From Cytidiella melzeri (lineage: Eukaryota; Basidiomycota; Agaricomycetes; Polyporales; Irpicaceae): a stretch of DNA of 16,838 nucleotides. The stretch spans positions 1-16,838 of the forward strand of contig JABYQR010000604.1 of assembly GCA_022592445.1 (NCBI GenBank). Reading direction: 5' to 3'. The translations under genes were made by a program, and so were the position numbers. Positions within the stretch are counted from its first letter, which is position 1. Each line of letters opens with the position of its first letter. Of the stretch, positions 7,670-16,025 are shown in pieces. The notes below the pieces were generated by a model that was given only the letters and a program-made list of their open reading frames with translations, had not been told where the DNA came from and did no database searches.

Positions 7670-8467
7670 CCACGCGTGACAGTGGCAGCTGTGAGGCAGC
7701 AATACAGACATATGTGGACAGCTGGAATGACTATCAGGCTCTGAAGAAGGCACCAAGGCAAACATTGAGGTAGAAGGCCTGCGTGATGATGACAATGAGG
7801 TCCTTGGCAAGGACCCCGTATTGTGGCAGCTAGGCGAGGCAAGTGACAATGAAGATGGGGTAGTATCTGCTCTGACATCAGGTTCCGCTCGTAGAGGCCT
7901 TGGTATTAGACCTGGAGAACCTGTCTCGGACAAACATGATCATATGCTGGTAGAGCACACCGAAGTACTCAATCAGCTGGAGCATAGGGAATAGATGTTG
8001 TTGGACGCAACACTTGCCCGCGCGGACACGGAAGCAGGGGGGTTTGTGTACAACGAGTTTGGGGACTGGAATCATCCTCCAAAGGTTGCAGGGAACACCT
8101 GCTAGTGCTTTGTAGGGATGATTTAGGCAGGTTGTATTTATACTGTATTGTAAGTAGCGATGTGGGAGGGAGCCATTTTATACACATTATAGTTGAATTA
8201 GCTGCTTCAGGTATTTGGGAGGACTAACCAGCCTTTTCCCCCTCTCGTGGAAGGTTTCAGTGTAAATCCAAAGCAGCTTTCACTGTACGTACCCGTTGCA
8301 CCTATCCGTCCCGTTGCCTCACTCCCGCAGAACTCAATGAATGGGAATGCCAGCAAGCTCAGGCACATCAACAGACTGCTCCTGCAACCCAGGCCCTTGG
8401 AAGCAGCGATGCATTACAATTCCTGAAGAATGAAGAAGAATTGTTCCAGTGTGCTCCAGCACATTGA
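7670..8467 (+). pseudogene. Decayed gene, copy A of the repeated relic family
   Basis: A chain of plus-strand readings changes frame and is cut by stops. It begins with SCEAAIQTYVDSWNDYQALK, then a frame change to an acidic stretch (VEGLRDDDNEVLGKDPVLWQ). A TAG follows before MLLDATLARADTEAGGFVYN. After another frame change comes REHLLVLCRDDLGRLYLYC, and SGIWED followed by TAA (8225-8227). The last segment is open for 79 codons (8228-8464), includes TRCTYPSRCLTPAELNEWEC and a Gln-rich linker, and ends FLKNEEELFQCAPAH. No catalytic motif is seen and I do not recognise the family; the repeated 3' end suggests a mobile-element gene. Some frame changes could hide introns, for example an acceptor CTATCAG near 7739. 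Confidence 0.5.
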
Positions 8468-8900
8468 TGCCTTTTCAGATGTGACCTTTTTGTCCCCCAA
8501 AGTGTGGGCAGAATACAGACAGTAACAGTGTCAATAACAAAACAATGAATACGGCTGATGGCATCACATTGGCCTTGTTATCAGCCCTTTATAACTTTGT
8601 ATCAGATCACTTTTGCAATCAAAATGCAGTTTTAGATTTTTACAGACTGCATATGGGTACAAATTTGTACATATAATACACCATTGGATAGCCCTATCTT
8701 GTGGCAACATCCTGGTACAAACATCCGGTCTATTGAAGTGGGATTGAGCACATTATGGCCTGTCTACTGAAAATGGTCTTCCAGACTCAGATTCAAACTC
8801 CACTCCTGCTGGCAAACGATGTCAGATTCTGATCAGGTACATGTGCAGCAATCTACAGACATTGCTTGCTCTTTGAACAAGGAATACAATTAGAAGACAT
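8415..8900 (+). repeat. Right arm of the long inverted repeat
   Basis: Inverted partner of 5695-6230; see that entry for the matching blocks. It starts in the coding end of the relic gene (FLKNEEELFQ...), passes the non-coding DNA behind it, and ends at GGTACATGTGCAGCAATCTACAG near 8837-8860, after which the satellite array begins. Confidence 0.8.
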
Positions 8901-9039
8901 GCCACACATAGTAGTGCCTCTGAGCAAGAATTACCAGTACTTTGGAAGCTAACTACAAATTCACAACCCCTACATTCTTGGACAATGTAAATTTTTGGCT
9001 GCATTAGTAGTGAGTACTGTATCTGATTGTTCCACAAAG

Positions 9040-9925
9040 TTTCACAACTGTTAGTTGCTCTCTAAGCAGGAGTTACAATCAGAACACAGCCTGTGGCAGT
9101 TCCAATGGGGGTGAGGCAGTTCAGACATCAACAGGACATGGTTGCATCAGCAGCAAGCACTGCATTGGATTGTTGCACAAATGTTCACAACCATTAGTTG
9201 CTCTCTAAGAAGGAGTTCCAATCTAAACACAATTTGTGGAAGTTCTAGTGGGGCTGATACAGTTGAGACATCAACAGGATGTGGTTTCATCAGCATAGAG
9301 CACTGCCTTTGAGTCTTCCATACAGTTTCACAACCACCGGTTGCTTTACAAGCAGGAGTTACAATCAGAACACAGTCTGTGGCAGTTCCAATAGGAGTGA
9401 GGCAGTTCAGACATCAACAGGACATGGTGGCATCAGTAGCAAGCACTGCATCAGATTGTTCCACAAAGTTTCACAACCATTCATTGCTCTCTAAGGGGTG
9501 GTTGCAATCAGAACATATCCTGTGGTGGTTCTGATGGGGCTGAGGCAGTTCAAACATGAACAGGACGTGGTTGCATCAGCATAGAGCACTGCCTTTGATT
9601 CTTCCATACAGTTTTAGAACCACAAGTTGCTCTATAACCATGAGTTACAATCAGAACACAGTCTGTGGCAGTTCCAATAGGGGTGATGCAGCTCAGACCC
9701 TGGTTGCATCAGCAGCAAGCACTGCATCGGATTGTTCCACAAAGTTTCACAACCATTAGTTGCTCTCTCAAGAGGGGTTACAATCAGAACATAGCCTGTG
9801 TTGGTTCTGATAGGGCTGAGGCAGTTCAAACATGAACAGGACATGGTGATGCAGCTCAGACCCTGGTTGCATCAGCAGCAACCACTGCATCAGATTGTTC
9901 CACAAAGTTTCACAACCATTAGGGG
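9040..9925 (+). repeat. 143-base tandem satellite (right array)
   Basis: The start of the core (AACACAGCCTGTGG and variants) occurs at 9083, 9226, 9369, 9512 and 9655, each 143 bases apart, and again at 9788 after 133 bases. Each unit runs GCATCAGCAGCAAGCACTGC, a TTGTTCCACAAAGTTTCACA block, GTTGCTCTCTAAG, then the CTGTGGCAGTTCC core and GACATCAACAGGACATGG. The last units carry a duplicated GATGCAGCTCAGACCCTGGT (9684 and 9848). Units share their core with the 221-base array at 4230-4750 in opposite orientation. Confidence 0.9.
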
Positions 9926-10012
9926 AGTTCAGAGTAGGTTGATTACCAGTGATTCCAGGTCTGATAAAGTGGTGATTTTTCTTGCCGTCAATTTTCTTAA
10001 TCAGACTATTAA

Positions 10013-10028
10013 TCAGAGTGCACTCTGA
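10013..10028. repeat. Perfect 16-base palindrome
   Basis: TCAGAGTGCACTCTGA reads the same on both strands. It lies in the stretch between the satellite array and the FAD-protein pseudogene. A related half-site, GTTCAGAGT, occurs near 9927. No binding protein is implied. Confidence 0.6.
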
Positions 10029-10056
10029 ACACCCCAACACACAGTGCTGATTCTCC

Positions 10057-10099
10057 AACACAACATAAGTAATTCACTCTAACACAACATAAGTAATTC
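10057..10099. repeat. Two 19-base direct repeats, period 24
   Basis: AACACAACATAAGTAATTC at 10057-10075 and again, identical, at 10081-10099. Confidence 0.8.
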
Positions 10100-10127
10100 C
10101 CTCATTATCTCAATTCAGTCTTTTTCT

Positions 10128-10145
10128 ATTGATTTAAAAATCAAT
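10128..10145. repeat. Perfect 8-base inverted repeat at the edge of the FAD-protein fragment
   Basis: ATTGATTT (10128-10135) and AAATCAAT (10138-10145) with a 2-base loop, in AT-rich DNA about 40 bases beyond the end of the pseudogene reading frame. It may mark the junction of the captured fragment. Confidence 0.5.
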
Positions 10146-10188
10146 TTTATTAAACGTCGGCGGAGCCAGAGACGGTAAAAACATAAAA

Positions 10189-10775
10189 CTATACACATAC
10201 TACTCTACGTGTAACAGGGAGACTCTTGAGCCCAGACGCGCGAGATGCGCAAAGTAGTAATATAGAGCCTAAACTGGGAGGGTTGGTTGTGCGTACGGGG
10301 AGGGAAAGCAATGCCATGCGCAATGAAAACAGTAGAACAACAAGGCCGGATATTGCATAGGCGGCGTAGGCGAAGCACGTATCCCATAATGTCCTTGAGG
10401 CAGCGTGTGACGAAGGAAAGTACGGGGCAGGGACACTGAGCCCATTCTGTCCTGACGCTCCGTCGTATATCATGAACGTCGTGATATTCCTGTTGGACGC
10501 GTCCGCGTTTTGAATTGTGCTAACGGTGGAAGAGACAGTGGCAAAGGAATACGTGAAATCCGCCTGGCGAAAGCGGACTCCGAGATGTTTGTAGAGTGCT
10601 ATGATCAGAGGATAGTAGCCTGAGATGAGTTCAGTATTCTGCACGGGCGGTTTGGGGTTTGTGTACATACCGCCTTGGAAGGAGCGCATCGGTCAGTCTA
10701 TTCTTTTCTCTGTTGTCAAGTCTTGGCCGGGTAGTGTGACGTTGACCGAGTGCGAGTCCATCCCCAGCGACGCAG
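10189..10775 (-). pseudogene. Fragment of an FAD/NAD(P)-binding (amine-oxidase-like) protein gene
   Basis: On the minus strand AASLGMDSHSV (around 10760) leads into VNVTLPGQDLTTEKRID, an in-frame TGA (10693-10695), then PMRSFQGG. A 51-base intron (10620-10670) separates this from YYPLIIALYKHLGVRFRQAD and FTYSFA; a later segment reads MIYDGASGQ, then a hydrophobic helix (SGLVVLLFSLRMALLSLP). From memory, the order LGMDS...VPMRSFQGGYY...DFTYSF is characteristic of a basidiomycete family of FAD/NAD(P)-binding, amine-oxidase-like proteins, in which a GxGxxG Rossmann motif precedes this part. That motif is absent here, and the rest of the family's length is missing after the hydrophobic helix. The copy therefore has a stop, a lost 5' end and a lost 3' end. 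The family name rests on recall of these motifs, not on a search. Confidence 0.65.
10620..10670 (-). other. Conserved 51-base spliceosomal intron in the FAD-protein pseudogene
   Basis: It starts GTATGT (10670 downwards), ends CTCATCTCAG, and contains CTGAAC as a possible branch site. Removing it joins FQG to GYYP in frame (the split codon GGC, phase 1), which restores the expected FQGGYYP motif. Its length is 17 codons without a stop, so the unspliced frame stays open and hides it. Confidence 0.7.
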
Positions 10776-10889
10776 CCTGCGGATTCCAAAGTCATGGTCA
10801 GCAAGGGTCCTGTAACGCACAATTGACTCGCTGTTCATCTCGGCAAGCTTAGCAGTATGTGAACGCCAATTTCGGACTAGCCTCGCTGA
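10776..10889. other. Junction between the FAD-protein fragment and relic copy B
   Basis: No gene or clear repeat is seen. The expected N-terminal FAD-binding motif should lie here on the minus strand if the gene were complete, but no reading gives it. Confidence 0.4.
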
Positions 10890-11063
10890 TGCTGCAACGC
10901 GTTGGCTAGACAGATGAGCAAATATTGCGTTGGACTAAGCCACATATGTATGCAACCAATGGAGAGCAAGTTTGGAGTGATAGAGTTGAGAAAGAGCTCT
11001 ACGCACCTTTTACGATTCCTGAAGAATGAAGAAGAATTGTTCCAGTTCGCGCCAGCGCATTGA
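10890..11063 (+). pseudogene. Relic gene end, copy B
   Basis: After a TGA at 10887 the frame is open for 57 codons and ends at TGA 11061-11063. It includes CNALARQMSKYCVGL and MQPMESKFGVIELRKSS and finishes FLKNEEELFQFAPAH. The last 48 bases differ from copy A at 4 positions. Two of these are synonymous (GCT/GCG, GCA/GCG) and the other two together change one Cys to Phe. The upstream part is unlike copy A, so either exons differ or recombination joined different DNA. Function unknown; probably the C-terminus of a mobile-element protein. Confidence 0.5.
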
Positions 11064-11450
11064 TGCTTTTTCAGATGTGACCTTTTTGTCCCCCAAACTG
11101 TGGGAATTTGATGGGGTAATACATGCGGTAATAAATTTTGTAACAGTGTGGTGTAATGATTTGATGGTGTTTCATTTGCTTTGTTATTCACTCTACAAAT
11201 GCGTGTGATGAGCTGAATCTCCCATCAAAAATCTTTTTTTGTTTTTTTGTATTGAACACATGTACATGAATAGACACAAATTTTATATCATCAGATAGTC
11301 CTGCCCTTCAGCAACACACAGACATAAAAATCTTCTTGGTTGAACCCAACGTTGGGGATATACAGTCAATGTACTGATAAAAGTTGCTCAGACTCCGTTT
11401 GGAACCCCGCTGATCTTTTTCTTGCAGGTTATCACATGATTTTTGGCTAT
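11013..11450 (+). repeat. Third copy of the DNA behind the relic gene, truncated by the LTR
   Basis: It matches 8417-8810 in the same orientation. The blocks are the relic end, CAGATGTGACCTTTTTGTCC, a more diverged middle, ACACAAATTTTATAT, CAGATAGTCCT, CAGCAACA and GTTGCTCAGACTC. Similarity fades before the LTR begins at 11477. No satellite follows, because the chromovirus is inserted there or the copy ended. Confidence 0.65.
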
Positions 11451-11609
11451 CCGGTTTGTACCTATCACATAGTTTTTGTCGCGGAGCGACTGCTGCTATG
11501 CTGATAACCCTAAAAAGGGAGTGAAGTAGAGAGGAAGGGGGGGATCTCCAACGACGACAACGAGGTCAAAGTCGATGATGAGCAGGCAAGCAGGCACTGG
11601 GGCCGGATA

Positions 11610-11670
11610 CTGGCAGTGCAAATGACGAAGTTAATATTATGCTTATACTAGGTTACATGGAGTAACTCAC
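11610..11670 (-). other. Intron-like 61-base segment in the 3' LTR
   Basis: On the minus strand it starts GTGAGT at 11670 and ends CAG at 11610. The 21-base duplication is at 11671-11691 and 11610-11630. Length, ends and TTAAC branch-like site equal those at 190-250 despite other differences between the LTRs. Confidence 0.5.
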
Positions 11671-11727
11671 CTGGCAGTGCAAATGACGAAGAGGTCAAGA
11701 TGCAGAACCAGGGAGGGTAAGGGGTAC

Positions 11728-11735
11728 TATATATA
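11728..11735 (-). promoter_or_regulatory. TATA box of the 3' LTR
   Basis: TATATATA in the same position relative to neighbouring landmarks as in the left LTR (125-132). Confidence 0.5.
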
Positions 11736-11800
11736 CTGGGTCTGGGTGGTCTGTGCACCAGTTCCCACACTAGGGACTGGAGTAACTGTGGGACTGGAGT

Positions 11801-11981
11801 AACAATAGAACAATAAAGAACCAGGGTAACTGTCAAGGACCTGAGTAACTGTCAAGGACCTGAGTAACTGTCAAGGACCAGGGTACGTAGAACAATAATA
11901 GGATAAGAACAATAGAACAATAACACCTGGGGGAATCCCTGGGGAATCCCCATCAATGGAAGAGGAACAATAGAACAATAG
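11801..11981. promoter_or_regulatory. Cluster of seven AACAATA motifs in the LTR U3
   Basis: AACAATA starts at 11801, 11809, 11891, 11908, 11916, 11966 and 11974, in three groups, all on the plus strand; the pairs are 8 bases apart. AACAAT is the classic recognition core of HMG-box proteins such as fungal mating and sexual-development regulators. Binding is an inference. The same motif appears in the LTR-like sequence at 1935-2684. Confidence 0.4.
11826..11878. repeat. Three 19-base tandem repeats in the LTR
   Basis: GTAACTGTCAAGGAC starts at 11826, 11845 and 11864, period 19, separated by CTGA in each case. The left LTR shows at least two copies (1-34) before the window edge. Confidence 0.85.
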
Positions 11982-12190
11982 CCTAGGTTGATCTGGAACC
12001 GCTCCAGACTAAGTCTAGGGTTTGGGTCTGGACTATTGATAAATAAGGTAGGATGTCACGTGACCCGGGTTAGGGTTAGGTCCGGTAACACTCCTAGCCG
12101 GAAAATAAGCGCTCTAGATAGGCGCCCAAGGCTGTAAACTTGTGACATTGTTGGAAAAATCCGGTCTCTGTTGGACTATCCATGTCATTA

Positions 12191-12200
12191 CCCCCCTCCT
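12191..12200 (-). other. Polypurine tract (plus-strand primer site)
   Basis: On the minus strand AGGAGGGGGG lies between the pol stop codon (12206-12208) and the LTR start, three bases before TGACATGG. This is where second-strand DNA synthesis starts in LTR retrotransposons. Confidence 0.8.
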
Positions 12201-12205
12201 AAAAT

Positions 12206-15200
12206 TCATCGCCTCGATGAACTAAGACCAGGGACTCTACCATCTGCCCACTCGAGGTCAGATGCAATAGCTTCTGTGATGTTCTCTAACGGTTTCCAAG
12301 GGATGGAGTCGAAGAGTGCTTTGGGTAATCTCTGAGGTGCGTTGGTATGTCTGGCGTGGAACTCTGCAATGCTCTCTTTCACATTGGTCAGATTTACTGC
12401 AGGTTCCCACGTTACATCGCCTTCTCCATAGCCTTTCCATTTGACTAGGTACTGCATTTGCTTCCGATAGATCCGACTGTCTAGGATCTTCTCGACTTCA
12501 TAGACTTGTTGATCATCTACTATGATCGGTGCTGGTGGTTCTGGTATGAGGCCGTTTACTTCGTTTCCTCGATACAAAGATAGCCGTTCGACGTTGATGT
12601 TGTCGTGAATACGATATCCGGATTTGAGTTTGATCCGATATGTATGTTCACCGGTCTTCTGAAGAACTGTGAAGGGACCAAGCTGTCTAGGCCCTAGCTT
12701 GTCAGACTGCTGATGTACTTTGACGTTCTTGGAAGACAACCACACGAGGTCCCCTTCCTTGAAGACTGGAGTAGCTCTACGGGTATATCCGGAAGCTTCG
12801 GCCATCTTTTCCTTAGATAGACGAGAGGCAGCTTCGGCTTCTGCCCGAACCTGTCTGAGCTTTTCCAGACGTGCATCTAGATTCGGCATTCGGCTGTGAC
12901 GTCTGACTGGTATGGTGAAATCTGGTAGATACCCGTACATGACTTCAAACGGAGAGTGCTGCGTAGATGAGTTGACACGAGAGTTGATGGCGAATTCAGC
13001 CACTGGGATGTATTCTGCCCAATCATCTTGTCGTTGGTCAACAAAGAGTCGTAGAATCTTTTCTACCTCTTGATTTCTTCTTTCCGTTTGACCATTGGCC
13101 TGAGGGTAGTAGGCGGTAGTCATGGCACCAGTGATGCCTAGCCGTTTGTACAATGCTTGCATGACACGAGCTGCAAACTGGGGTCCTCTATCGGATATAA
13201 ACTGTCGGGGAATGCCGTGGAGCCTGAACACTTCTTTGATGTGAAGGTCGGCTATACCGTCAGCTGTGACAGTAGACTGGGTTGGGATTACATGTGTTTG
13301 CTTGCTGTACAAGTCTGTGTACACGGCAATGATGTCAAATCCCTTACTACGTGGGAGTGGTCCGACTAAGTCTACACCAACCACTTGCCAAGGTCCGTCT
13401 GGTACTTCGATGGGCTGTATTGGGGCCACAGGGTGCTGTGCTGGTTTGGTTCGTTGACACTTGTCACATCCGAGGACGTATTGTTCTACAAATGATGCCA
13501 TGCGAGGCCACCAATAATGCCGTGTGACTAGTTCCAGGGTTGCGTGTTTGCCGGGGTGTCCTGCTGGTAACGCATCGTGGCATCGTCGTACAATCTCCCT
13601 ACGAACTTCTCGATCCTTCGGAATGTACAGCTTTCCTTTGTAGTAGACCAGTCCATTGTCTTCTTCCCACTCAAGTCCACCGTCAGTCAACTTTCGGGGT
13701 CCATCCTTCCTAAGTTTGGCTAGTCCCTGGACTACCTCTGCTTCTCGAATACTGATGTCCTTAATTCGTGACTCTAGAGGGTCTGACTCCAGAGTACTTG
13801 AGGCGGCTATTGTCTGGAAGTATTTGGGTTTCAGCACAACTTGTTCCTTGTTGTCTGATGCATCTAGAACTTCCAGGGTTCTGACTCGGGATAATGGGTC
13901 CCCTTGAGTAAGGGTCTTTCCGGGTTTGTGTGTTAACACAAAGTCAAACCGGCTAAGGTACAAAGACCACCGAGCTTGTCGTCTAGACAGGTCCTGGGCG
14001 GTTTGCCAGTACTGCAGATTCTGATGATCTGTGATGATTTCGAATGGCGCGGGTAATCCTTCCAGATAGTGACGCCAGTCTTCGAGAGCTCTGATGATAG
14101 CGAGCATTTCTCGATCATAGATCTTGTAGTTCCGTTCCGCTTCGGCCATAGATTGAGACCGAAACGCTACTGGGTGCCATTGTCCATCCTCTAGTTTCTG
14201 CAATAGAACCCCTCCAGTTGCAAAGCCAGACGCATCAACTTCAATACGTGTGGGGCGATCGGGTTCCCATGTGACTAGAATTGGTTCCTGAGTGAACACA
14301 TCTTTGAGCATTTGAAAAGCGTTCTGCTGTGCTTCTCCCCACTTCCAAGGTTGGTCTTTCTTGGTGAGATCGTGAAGAGGACAAGTATGCCGCGCAAAGT
14401 CCTTGATGAAACGTCGGTAGAAGTTGGCAAATCCAATGAAGCCGCGTACATCACGGAGGTTCTGTGGTACCGGCCAATTGGTGATAGCTTCTATTTTACC
14501 CGAGTCCATACGGATCTTTCCGTTACCAATGATTAACCCTAGGTACTCGACTTGTGACTGTTCAAATTCGCATTTTTCGGGGCAAAGATACAAGTCGTTG
14601 GCTTCAAGTCGGGATAGTACCTCTTGAACAATTTTCCGGTGTTCCGCAATGTCTGAACTGAAGACAAGGATGTCATCTAAGTAGACCAAGACCTTTCCTT
14701 CCGCGATGAGATCAGCAAAGATGGAATTCATCATTGCTTGAAACGTGGCCTGAGAATTGGTCATGCCAAACAACATCACCTTAGGCTCAAACAGCCCTCG
14801 GTTTGTCACAAATGCACCCTTCCATTCGTCATTTTACTTGATCCGAATGTTATGATAACCCCATCGTACGTCAAACTTGGTGAAGATTCTGGCTTGACGA
14901 AGCCGATTGGTAATATCTGATACCAAGGGGAGTGGGTAGCGGTTTTTGATTGTGATGTCATTTAACCGTCGATAATCCTGAACAAGCCGGAGCTTGCCGT
15001 CCTTCTTCTTGACAAGAATACCGGTGAGGCCATAGGTGATTTGGAGGGGACAATATATCCTTTCGCTAGGTTTTCCTCAATAAACTTGTCTAGCTCCGCT
15101 TGTTCATTCGGAGACATGGGGTAGACCTTGGATCTGAACATCTTTGGGTTCTCGGTCAGATCAATCGTATGATCCCAGGGCTGATGCTCGGGGAGACGCT

Positions 15201-16020
15201 GTGATGCTTCTTCTGAAAAGACTTTCTGGTGTCTGCGGTATTCCTCTGGAACCATCTGTTCGAACGTCCGTTGTTCTTTGGATTGATGGGCTTTAGCAGC
15301 GATGTCTGTGGAGTACGTAAAGCTGGCACAGGACCAAAGTTCTTCTTTTGTGTCCTGAATGATACCGGCTCTGAGCCAGGCTCGTCTCTGTTTCCGATTG
15401 GCTGTGATAGACTGGAAGGGTTCAAAGTCTTCTTCAGCTTCCAGTTCCATTTCTCCGGTAGCCCAATTGATCTTGGGGTTTGCTTTGCGAAGCCAGGGTA
15501 GACCTAGGATGCAATCTTCTGGTCCGATGTCTGTGACCAAAAAGGTTGCATTTTCTTTGATAGCCCCAACTTGCAGTTCGAGCTCTGCTCTGTGTGTTAT
15601 ACGTCCTCCTTGATTTAGAGTCCCATCGATGTTATGGAGTGGGATCTGTCTTTCTAAGGGGACCGTACGTACTCGATGCCGATTGACAAAGTCTTGACTC
15701 AGGAATAAAGCGGTGGCTCCTGAGTCAATCATGGCTTTGATGCCTTGTTCTCTAAACACTCCTTTGAGCGTGATAGGAACGCGGAAGTGCATGCTAAGTG
15801 GGTCTATTTCTGGTACTATGCAAGACGACAAGGTTTCGAAGTAGTTATACATGTTGTTAAATAAAACTGAAGGTTGCGAATCGGGCTGCTGTGCGGGACG
15901 GGTATTTACTACAGGGGAACTAAAGCTAAAAACTGTGTCTGTGGGGGAATCATCATTGTCCTCCACTTCTTCTATGTAGGTCTTTCTAGAGGGACTCGAG
16001 GGTGCGGTTTCACCTGGAGT
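12206..16020 (-). pseudogene. pol: Chromovirus pol: protease, RT, RNase H, integrase, chromodomain (broken)
   Basis: Protease: IDSGATALF with the catalytic Asp at 15724-15726, and ILGLPWL. Reverse transcriptase: [15 protein letters not shown], then YLDDILVF (catalytic YLDD at 14672-14683). RNase H: Asp in VDASG, Glu in DREML, Asp in TDHQNL. Integrase: a zinc-binding HDALPAGH ... CDKC, then a DDE triad (GVDLVG, SDRGPQF, QTERRNQ) with 59 and 35 residues between. A GPF motif (LGPFTVL) follows, and the chromodomain (about 12347-12505) has YEVEKIL, YLVKWKGY and TWEP. Chromodomains direct integration of such elements to marked chromatin. Lesions: a one-base loss near 15015, and TAA at 14834-14836 after IRIK, where relatives have an acidic residue. 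Otherwise 867 codons from 14809 to 12206 are open, so the element died fairly recently. Confidence 0.95.
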
Positions 16021-16025
16021 CCGTT

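Larger units (their letters stand above)
11477..12187 (-). repeat. 3' LTR of the chromovirus, 711 bases
   Basis: On the minus strand it runs from TGACATGG (12187) to CTCCGCGACA (11477), giving the usual TG...CA ends. The right end lies three bases from a polypurine tract. It contains, in transcription order, a GTCACGTGAC palindrome (12055-12064), two telomere-like TTAGGG units (12070-12080 on the plus strand), a cluster of AACAATA motifs, three 19-base repeats, the TATA box and the intron-like segment. It is the inverted partner of 1-391. Confidence 0.9.

Noticed and set aside
7649..8187. Several minus-strand ORFs (60-94 codons) opposite the decayed gene
   Set aside because: Low-complexity shadows of the plus-strand coding relic; composition is Ser/Pro/Cys-rich without motifs.
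9040..9925. Possible CRISPR-like array on account of regular spacing
   Set aside because: The whole 143-base unit is repeated, there are no unique spacers, and the sequence is eukaryotic.
10120..11010. Helitron ends around the captured FAD-protein fragment
   Set aside because: I could not find a 5' TC start together with a 3' hairpin plus CTRR at consistent borders.
11026..11208. Plus-strand ORF starting MKKNCSSSRQ, also readable in the other two relic copies (to KVW or KA)
   Set aside because: Differences among the three copies are mostly non-synonymous in this frame and mostly synonymous in the overlapping FLKNEEELFQ frame, so the latter is the coding one.
12070..12080. TTAGGGTTAGG, the fungal telomere repeat
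   Set aside because: Only two units, and inside an LTR; no telomere or subtelomere can be inferred from it.
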